64,000 nucleotides of DNA from Anaerostipes sp. (GTDB taxonomy: Bacteria > Bacillota > Clostridia > Lachnospirales > Lachnospiraceae). Shown one piece after another: positions 57,122 to 64,000 of the stretch. Position 1 is the first letter of the stretch, and each line of letters opens with the position of its first letter. The stretch covers positions 1 to 64,000 of the forward strand of contig JAQVEG010000006.1 in the NCBI GenBank assembly GCA_028697725.1, in the 5' to 3' direction. A program made the translations under genes and the position numbers. The notes under the pieces were generated by a model, which did no database searches, was not told the DNA's origin, and was given only the letters and a program-made list of their open reading frames with translations.

Positions 57122-57484
57122 TTGAAACAAAAACACATTGGAATCACAATTATAGAAACCCTTACCCTTTCCTATCTACTTACCGGTATTTTGCTCTGTA
57201 CCTTAGCACTTCTAATGTATCGAACAGATATCAACCAATCTGCTGCAAATCTAGGGGTAACACTAATATATATTATTGCATCCTTACTTTGTGGTATCTT
57301 TGTTGGAAAGAAAATGAAGCATCGAAAATTCCTTTGGGGATTTCTTCTTGGGCTTCTCTATTTTTTAATTCTTTTTTGTATCTCTTGTCTTCTAAAACAA
57401 GATGCACAGCTTATCACAAAAGAACGTATTACTACCATGTTCCTCTGCATAGGAGGCGGCACTTTGGGAGGTATGTTAAGCTAA
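57122..57484 (+). CDS. TIGR04086-like small membrane protein
   Basis: 120 aa with four predicted TM segments, glycine-rich end CIGGGTLGGMLS; position beside the yajC/SCIFF locus. Confidence 0.75.
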   Translation: MKQKHIGITIIETLTLSYLLTGILLCTLALLMYRTDINQSAANLGVTLIYIIASLLCGIFVGKKMKHRKFLWGFLLGLLYFLILFCISCLLKQDAQLITKERITTMFLCIGGGTLGGMLS

Positions 57485-57499
57485 AACTGTCATAGTTTC

Positions 57500-57534
57500 A
57501 AAAACGGTCCCATATCAATATATGAGACCGTTTT
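57500..57534. terminator. Bidirectional terminator between the membrane protein gene and yajC
   Basis: AAAACGGTCcCATAT...ATATGaGACCGTTTT. Confidence 0.85.
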
Positions 57535-57545
57535 ATCATACCCTT

Positions 57546-57842
57546 TTATGCTTCTTTTGGTTGATTTGCTTTTTCCACCTTAGAAATGGCTGCCTTCTCC
57601 ATAGGGATTCGACAATGCTTATCATTCCCAAATTCTACGATAACTGTTGTTTCATCTACAACATCAACAATAACTCCATAGAATCCACTTGATGTTAAAA
57701 TGCTGTCCCCTGCTTCTATAGCACTTGTCATCGCTTTTTGTTCTTTGTCTCTTTTTTGTTGTGGACGAATCATAAGAATATACATTCCCCCAACGATGAT
57801 AATAAACCATAAAATTGTCATAATTAAACTATTGCTCTGCAT
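57546..57842 (-). CDS. yajC: Preprotein translocase subunit YajC
   Basis: 98 aa; N-terminal TM, YILMIRPQQKRDKEQKAM, GDSILTSSGFYGVIVDV. Confidence 0.94.
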   Translation of the reverse strand: MQSNSLIMTILWFIIIVGGMYILMIRPQQKRDKEQKAMTSAIEAGDSILTSSGFYGVIVDVVDETTVIVEFGNDKHCRIPMEKAAISKVEKANQPKEA

Positions 57843-57867
57843 GTTCTTCCTCCATTATCCTTTCACT

Positions 57868-58995
57868 TTATCGATTCTCCATACCTGATAACTTCTTTGC
57901 TTTATACTCTGCAAATCTGCCTTCATCAATGGCATCTCGAATCTCTTCCATCATTGTATTATAAAAATATAAGTTATGCAAGACACATAAACGCATTCCA
58001 AGCATCTCCTTCGCCTTTAGCAAATGTCTTATATAGGCTCTGCTATAACTGCGACATGCTGGACATTGACAACCTTCTTCAATTGGTCTGTCATCTAATT
58101 CAAACTTCTTATTGAACAAATTTAATTTCCCAAAATTGGTGTAAACATGTCCATGTCTTCCATTTCTTGTTGGGTACACACAGTCAAAGAAATCAACACC
58201 TCGGTCAACACTCTCTAAAATATTAGCCGGTGTTCCAACTCCCATTAAGTAAGTTGGCTTATTCTCTGGTAAATATGGTACCGTCTCATCTAATATGCGA
58301 TACATCTCTTCATGGGATTCTCCCACTGCAAGACCACCAAGTGCATAACCATCTAAATTCATCTTTGAGATTGTCTTTGCATGCTCAACTCTAATATCTT
58401 CAAACGTACCACCTTGATTGATTCCAAACAGCATCTGCTTTGGATTTACTGTATCCTCTAAGGAATTTAGTCGATCCATCTCAACTCTACAACGTTCCAA
58501 CCATCTTGTCGTCCGATCCACAGAATCCTGCATATATTCTCTTGTTGCCGGATGTGGCGGACATTCGTCAAAAGCCATAGCAATCGTTGAACCTAGATTA
58601 GATTGAATCTGCATACTCTCCTCAGGACCCATAAATATCTTGTGTCCATCAATATGAGATGCAAAGGAAACTCCCTCTTCCTTAATTTTCCGAAGTTTTG
58701 CTAATGAAAACACCTGAAATCCTCCAGAATCGGTTAAAATCGGTTTATCCCAATGCATAAACTTATGAAGTCCTCCAAATTGTTTAATTAGCTTATCTCC
58801 TGTTCGCACATGTAGATGGTAGGTATTCGATAATTCTACCTGTGTTTTAATCTCACGAAGATCGTCTGTACTTACGGCACCTTTAATTGCTGCCACCGTT
58901 CCCACATTCATAAAGACTGGAGTTTCTATGGTTCCATGAACCGTATGTAATCTCCCTCTTTTTGCTCTTCCGTCTTTCTTTAATAACTCATACAT
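57868..58995 (-). CDS. tgt: tRNA-guanine transglycosylase
   Basis: 375 aa; LTDSGGFQVFSLAKLRKI, GINQGGTFEDIRVE, YLMGVGTPANILESVDRGVDFFDCVYPTRNGRHG. Confidence 0.97.
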   Translation of the reverse strand: MYELLKKDGRAKRGRLHTVHGTIETPVFMNVGTVAAIKGAVSTDDLREIKTQVELSNTYHLHVRTGDKLIKQFGGLHKFMHWDKPILTDSGGFQVFSLAKLRKIKEEGVSFASHIDGHKIFMGPEESMQIQSNLGSTIAMAFDECPPHPATREYMQDSVDRTTRWLERCRVEMDRLNSLEDTVNPKQMLFGINQGGTFEDIRVEHAKTISKMNLDGYALGGLAVGESHEEMYRILDETVPYLPENKPTYLMGVGTPANILESVDRGVDFFDCVYPTRNGRHGHVYTNFGKLNLFNKKFELDDRPIEEGCQCPACRSYSRAYIRHLLKAKEMLGMRLCVLHNLYFYNTMMEEIRDAIDEGRFAEYKAKKLSGMENR

Positions 58996-59010
58996 TAATT
59001 CTATCCACCA

Positions 59011-60102
59011 TTATTCGTATATTTTTTTGATTTTATCCACCGTTGAACTTAAATCCTTTAGAATTCCATCCAAAATTGTAATTGCTGCCATAGATTCTAC
59101 CACAACAACGGCTCTTGGAACAATCATAGGATCATGTCGTCCATGAATTGATAAATCTATTGGATTACCCTCTTGATCCACTGTCTTTTGAATCTTTGCG
59201 ATAGACGGTGTAGGTTTTACCGCTGCTCTAAAAACAATAGGGCTTCCATCACTCATTCCGCCTAATACTCCACCAGAATGATTCGTAGCCTTTTGAATCT
59301 TCCCATCACAACATGTAAAAACATCATTATTGGCAGATCCCTTGGCCCTTGCAGCTTCAAATCCATCACCTATTTCAAATCCTTTGACTGCACCAATGGA
59401 TAAAATCGCCTTTCCAAGACTGGCGCTTAGCTTATCAAATACTGGATCTCCAACCCCTGGTTTTACACCAGTTGCCACACACTCAATAATACCACCTAAA
59501 GAATCCTGCTCTTTTATCATCTGGTTTGCGATTTCTTCTACCTGCTTTGCCGCAGCTGCATCTGGCATATAAAAAGGATTCTCATTGATTGCATCCTTGT
59601 TATATTCGCTAATCTCTATCCCAGCAATCTCTTTTGAATAGGCTTCGACTGTGACTCCAAGCTCTAATAACAACTTGCTTGCAATGGCTCCAGCCGCTAC
59701 TCTGCCAATGGTCTCTCTCCCTGAAGATCTTCCACCTCCACGATAATCCCTGAATCCATACTTGGCATCAAAAGTAAAATCTGCATGTCCCGGACGGAAA
59801 ATATCCTTAATCTTTCCATAGTCCTTGGAGCGCTGATTGTTGTTATGTACCACTAAAGAAATAGAAGTTCCTGTGGTCTTTCCTTCAAATACCCCAGACA
59901 TGATTTCTACCTTGTCACCTTCTTTTCTTTGTGTTGTATACTTGGATTGTCCTGGCTTTCTTCGATCCAAAAACACTTGAATATCTTCTTCACAAAGCGA
60001 TAATCCTGCTGGACACCCGTCTACAACAACCCCGACTCCTGCACCATGAGTTTCCCCCCATGTAGTAATCCGAAATAATGTTCCAAAACTTGAACCTGCC
60101 AT
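59011..60102 (-). CDS. aroC: Chorismate synthase
   Basis: 363 aa; SFGTLFRITTWGETHGAGVGVVVDG, RPGHADFTFDAKYGFRDYRGGGRSSGRETIGRVAAGA. Confidence 0.97.
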   Translation of the reverse strand: MAGSSFGTLFRITTWGETHGAGVGVVVDGCPAGLSLCEEDIQVFLDRRKPGQSKYTTQRKEGDKVEIMSGVFEGKTTGTSISLVVHNNNQRSKDYGKIKDIFRPGHADFTFDAKYGFRDYRGGGRSSGRETIGRVAAGAIASKLLLELGVTVEAYSKEIAGIEISEYNKDAINENPFYMPDAAAAKQVEEIANQMIKEQDSLGGIIECVATGVKPGVGDPVFDKLSASLGKAILSIGAVKGFEIGDGFEAARAKGSANNDVFTCCDGKIQKATNHSGGVLGGMSDGSPIVFRAAVKPTPSIAKIQKTVDQEGNPIDLSIHGRHDPMIVPRAVVVVESMAAITILDGILKDLSSTVDKIKKIYE

Positions 60103-60111
60103 TCCATTCTC

Positions 60112-60810
60112 CTATAACTGAATCTTAGATAGTAAATCTCCTAAACTAGTTTCTGCCTTTTCTTCTTCTTTGTATTCTACGCCTCTTCCAAAAGATTCGT
60201 CTTCTTCAGATGGTTCTTCCAAAGCTTTCATACTCAAACTAATCTTTCCATCTGCAACCTTAATTACTTTTACTTGAACTTCTTGTCCTTGTTCTACAAC
60301 TTCATTTGGTGATTTAATTCTCTTTTGACTAAATTGAGAAATATGAATTAATCCACTAATTCCATCTTCCAATTGCACAAATGCACCATATGGCATAATG
60401 TTCTCAACTTTACCAGTTAAAACAGCACCAGTTTTGATGGATTCCACTTTTTCCTTTTGAGCTTCTCTTTGTTTTGCCTGCTCTACTGCCTTTGCTGATA
60501 AAACAAGACGATTATCTGCTGGCTCAACTGTAATAATCTTAGCTTCTACTTCTTTTTCAAGCCAAGTATTCAAATCTTCTACATACTGTGTTGACAATAA
60601 AGATGCTGGAATAAATCCTCGAATTCCTTCCACATAAACAATAACTCCACCATTGACAACTCCACCAATTACCAATGACAAAACAGTTCCTGCCTCTTTC
60701 ATCTCGTTTACTTTATTCCAAGCAAGTGCTTCTGTTGAATCCGCTTTTTCTAAAGACGCTTCAATCTCAGCATTGTATTGTTCCATTGTTTCTTTTACTT
60801 CTTCTGACAT
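60112..60810 (-). CDS. S1 RNA-binding domain protein
   Basis: 232 aa; GAVLTGKVENIMPYGAFVQLEDGISGLIHISQFSQKRI S1 motif plus a divergent N-terminal S1-like region. Confidence 0.9.
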   Translation of the reverse strand: MSEEVKETMEQYNAEIEASLEKADSTEALAWNKVNEMKEAGTVLSLVIGGVVNGGVIVYVEGIRGFIPASLLSTQYVEDLNTWLEKEVEAKIITVEPADNRLVLSAKAVEQAKQREAQKEKVESIKTGAVLTGKVENIMPYGAFVQLEDGISGLIHISQFSQKRIKSPNEVVEQGQEVQVKVIKVADGKISLSMKALEEPSEEDESFGRGVEYKEEEKAETSLGDLLSKIQL

Positions 60811-60873
60811 AATAATTCTCCTTTACTTTTATACATAAGGTTTATTATATCATATAATCGTTTCTTTTTTAAC

Positions 60874-62982
60874 TTATTTCTTTCGTTGTTCCTTGACAAA
60901 TACAAACAGAGTTCCTAAGACACTAAGAATAATCAAAGACAAAATGAAAAATGACGTTCTTTTTGTCCCATCTTTTATTTCCTTTGGTATGATTTGCATT
61001 TTTTTCATTTGTTCCTCTACCGATGAGAATACATTTTTTTCAATAATTTCAAATGAGATTTCTTTTGATGCCACATTCCCCACTTGATCTTCTCCTTCTA
61101 CCTTTATTCGATACTTTCCTTTTTTAAACATCATTTTCTGATGATTGCTATGATCCTTTTCTTCTTTTCCATTTACAAAAATACGAGTAATTTTATCATC
61201 ATCGCGCTGAGTTTTAATTTGTATCTTTCTTTTCCCTTCATACACTTTTCCATCCTTGACTCCAAGAATCAAAATCTCTGGCGGTGTTCCATCATAATAA
61301 AATTCATTTTCCTTGTTATATTCATCCTTATTTCCAGACATATCCTTTACAGCAAATCTAATTTTATAGTTTCCATCTTCCTTCAATGGTTCTGTCATTG
61401 TAACGATATTCTTTTTTTGAACATAATCTACTTCTTTATCATTTAGCTGAAACTTTTCTACTAAATAAGGATCAATATTATCCACCTGAAATTGCAGCTG
61501 TATTCTCCTTTGATTGATTTTTTTACCAATTAAATTTTTCGTAAGCAGCCGAATGGAAGAACCTTTCTGATTCACAGTAAATGCTATCTTACTCTTTACT
61601 GTATTTCCTGCATAATCTTCAGCAAAAGCCTCTAATATATGATGTCCATCCTTCTTAATTTCTATTTTTAACTTGTGGTCACTGGTTATATTTTCATGAA
61701 TTCCTTTCCCATCTATCCATGCAGTACACTTTTTAGTGTCAAGATTTATATCATTCCATGAAATAACAGGAGCCACTTTTGTTCGATATGAATGAAATGC
61801 ATCTACCTGTGCAATCTGAATATTAGGAGCTGACTTGTCTAATACAAACTCTGAAATCTTTTCTGTCACTTGATTTCCAGCTTGATCTACTGCTGTAATT
61901 TCACAGCTTTGTCTCCCATCTTCTTCAAACAAGACTTGAATCTTGTCCCCCATCTTTCCTTGTTTTCCAGTTGTCTTTATATCTGATTTTTCTATATCTA
62001 TATATTTATCCAGCATTTGAATTTGAAGGTTCTGTTTCTTATTTCGATATTTACTTCCCTGCACATCTCCAAAAACTTTAATCTCAGGTTTTGTCTGATC
62101 AATACAAATGCCCTCTTTTACTTCTTTTTTTGATTTATGTCCTAACTCATCTTGTGTCCACCAAGTCAGCGTGTATTTTCCATCTTTAGAGAACTCCGGA
62201 ATTTGATTTTTATAAACTTTTGTTTCCTTCTCTTCTTCTGAAAACACTTCATAGTTTGCTGTTATTTCTGGTCCCTTTGAATCTTTTTCTAATTCTATGG
62301 TTATTTTAGGTGGCTTAGTATACCATCCATTTTGATTTTCCTGATTTATTTTTAATGTAATATTTTTAGGATTTTCTTTCCATAGCTTTATATCATATAT
62401 TACATTCTCGCTTTTTAATCCTGCATTGGATACACTGCGAATTTGAATCTTTCCAACATAGCTTTTTGATAAGATAACATGGTTTTCTTTCATTTTCTTC
62501 CACTGTGATTCTTCTGTTCTATATTCATATTCTAAAATATCTGAAACCGCTGTGGAACCACTTGCTCTGATTTTAATATCATTCTTGCTCCACTCCCCAG
62601 GTGTATAGGAGTCAAATGTCACTTCTGGCTTTGTTGGTCTGCTTTTATCAATACAGAATTCAGGAAACACAATTTCCTCTTCATGATAGGTAAGTTTTAC
62701 CTTATACCACCCATCTTCTTCAAATACAATTTTCCCTTTTTCCTCATCCTCCCAGTCAATAAAAACTTCCTCTCCATTTACATTACATATTACATCTTCA
62801 CTTATTTCTCCCTCCATAAGGGTAATGTCTAACTGTCTTGAATTAGTGAAATACATTTCTTCTGAATGATCTTGAAATGTAGCTGAAATGATATGCTCCT
62901 CTCCCTGCACCTGAAACATCCAACCCATAAAAAGAAATAAGACAAGACTTAAACATCCTAAGATCCATTTAACTCGGTTCAT
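60874..62982 (-). CDS. Surface protein with repeated Ig-like modules and C-terminal TM anchor
   Basis: 702 aa; signal/TM N-terminus, repeated module starts IDKSRPTKPEV, IDQTKPEIKV, LDKSAPNIQI, YDGTPPEILI, and C-terminal FFILSLIILSVLGTLFVFVKEQRKK. Confidence 0.75.
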   Translation of the reverse strand: MNRVKWILGCLSLVLFLFMGWMFQVQGEEHIISATFQDHSEEMYFTNSRQLDITLMEGEISEDVICNVNGEEVFIDWEDEEKGKIVFEEDGWYKVKLTYHEEEIVFPEFCIDKSRPTKPEVTFDSYTPGEWSKNDIKIRASGSTAVSDILEYEYRTEESQWKKMKENHVILSKSYVGKIQIRSVSNAGLKSENVIYDIKLWKENPKNITLKINQENQNGWYTKPPKITIELEKDSKGPEITANYEVFSEEEKETKVYKNQIPEFSKDGKYTLTWWTQDELGHKSKKEVKEGICIDQTKPEIKVFGDVQGSKYRNKKQNLQIQMLDKYIDIEKSDIKTTGKQGKMGDKIQVLFEEDGRQSCEITAVDQAGNQVTEKISEFVLDKSAPNIQIAQVDAFHSYRTKVAPVISWNDINLDTKKCTAWIDGKGIHENITSDHKLKIEIKKDGHHILEAFAEDYAGNTVKSKIAFTVNQKGSSIRLLTKNLIGKKINQRRIQLQFQVDNIDPYLVEKFQLNDKEVDYVQKKNIVTMTEPLKEDGNYKIRFAVKDMSGNKDEYNKENEFYYDGTPPEILILGVKDGKVYEGKRKIQIKTQRDDDKITRIFVNGKEEKDHSNHQKMMFKKGKYRIKVEGEDQVGNVASKEISFEIIEKNVFSSVEEQMKKMQIIPKEIKDGTKRTSFFILSLIILSVLGTLFVFVKEQRKK

Positions 62983-63994
62983 AGATACCTCCTAGCTTTT
63001 GCTCAAGTATTTTATAATCATACTGCTGATTTCCTCCTAGTTTTTTTACTTTTTGATACATGGTTCTTGCTCCTTTAATGTCCCCTTCCTGATATAAAAA
63101 CAGACCATAATAGATATACCCATCCTTCTCTTTTGGATATGCTTCAATTAACATATGATAGATTCGCTTGGCATCTTTTAATTTCTCTTTCTCCTCATAA
63201 TACTGAGCAGCCTTTAGCCACACTTCTTGTTTCTTTGTGTTAGTATCCAACACTTTTACATACTCTTTTATATAGTCTTCCCATTTTGGACGTCCTTGAT
63301 AAATCTGCATTTTTTGTTTTTTTATTATGATTTCTTGATAGATTCTTTCATGAATATTTAGACTTTGGTATTGCTCCATATGTTGAATCAGTTTTTCTTT
63401 GATTCCATCTGATATTTGATATGATTTTAGATTGTCTTCTTGTATCTCATACACTTTAAGTACCGCAAGGAGCGTATGAAAATCCTTTGATATTTTCTCT
63501 AATTGATTTAGTATCTTTGAGACACTTGCCCAATCAATCTGATTTGTTTCCTTGGTTAATTCTTCCACTAATTCACAACACAACTTTCCTTCCTTATTAG
63601 GGTTCTTCTGCATAGAAAAATACTTCTTTGCCAATATATAATCTGACTGAAAAGAATCCTCCTGAACATCCCCCTGTAAATACAACTGTCCCACTCGATA
63701 CAACACTTCATCACACTGTGCTGCCCCATATTGATCTGACTCCACATATTGAACTAAAGCACTTAACCCCTCTTTGGTTCGATTCATATTCTGATAATAA
63801 TCCATCAAATGAAGATAAGCTAAAGCCTTAGAACTGTTACTTTCAATTGCTTTTTCATAAGCTCTTACCACTTTGGATTGAAATTTATGTTCATTCCTAA
63901 ATTCTGCTTCTAATCGAATTCCCTGTTTTAAATATGTATCATAAGATTTGTTAATACTTTCTTTTTTCCAGTGGATACTCATGGCAATCATCAA
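62969..63994 (-). CDS. TPR-repeat protein, probably truncated at the window edge
   Basis: 341 aa; helical TPR-like repeats (LKAAQYYEEKEKLKDAKRIYHMLIEAYP); frame appears open to the window end. Confidence 0.75.
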   Translation of the reverse strand: MMIAMSIHWKKESINKSYDTYLKQGIRLEAEFRNEHKFQSKVVRAYEKAIESNSSKALAYLHLMDYYQNMNRTKEGLSALVQYVESDQYGAAQCDEVLYRVGQLYLQGDVQEDSFQSDYILAKKYFSMQKNPNKEGKLCCELVEELTKETNQIDWASVSKILNQLEKISKDFHTLLAVLKVYEIQEDNLKSYQISDGIKEKLIQHMEQYQSLNIHERIYQEIIIKKQKMQIYQGRPKWEDYIKEYVKVLDTNTKKQEVWLKAAQYYEEKEKLKDAKRIYHMLIEAYPKEKDGYIYYGLFLYQEGDIKGARTMYQKVKKLGGNQQYDYKILEQKLGGIYEPS

Positions 63995-64000
63995 ACCTGT

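Noticed and set aside
1-64000. CRISPR arrays, IS elements, prophage or toxin-antitoxin loci
   Set aside because: No spaced direct repeats, transposase, integrase or phage structural genes, and no recognisable toxin-antitoxin pair were seen.

Overview
This 64 kb window is an AT-rich chromosomal segment from a Firmicute, probably Clostridia/Lachnospiraceae (inferred from gene content and style). Nearly every gene is on the minus strand. Housekeeping blocks: metallophosphoesterase-scpA-scpB-ilvB-ilvN; ruvA-ruvB-zapA-U32 peptidase-ftsW/rodA-pbpA-NUDIX; ligA-RluF-like-metA; ispF-GNAT-MBL/beta-CASP; tgt-yajC, secDF, recJ-sbcD-sbcC; aroC and an S1 protein. A tRNA-Val/tRNA-Met pair has a clear promoter and terminator. 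Accessory blocks: (i) a glucitol/sorbitol PTS operon with an embedded PRD regulator and GutM; (ii) an arsR/arsD/arsA/CC-motif/acr3 cluster followed by a cysteine-desulfidase-like gene, a 45-aa ORF missing from the supplied track, and a C39-like protein; (iii) a five-gene run of three HAD phosphatases, a PHP phosphoesterase and an MDR dehydrogenase that lacks zinc ligands; (iv) a mannitol-type PTS operon resembling the E. coli cmt/ygg set; (v) the SCIFF ribosomally made peptide (six Cys, 47 aa, also missing from the track) with its radical SAM maturase, located between yajC and secDF and overlapping secDF. The best leads are the SCIFF-SecDF arrangement, the ars extension (ArsD with Cys18 replaced by Ser, a 13-aa Cys-containing leader ORF, a coupled 45-aa ORF), the phosphatase/dehydrogenase operon, and a secreted C39-like protein with a degenerate repeat of its catalytic half-domain. 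No CRISPR array, IS element or prophage was recognised. All family assignments come from reading the protein sequences; no database search was run.
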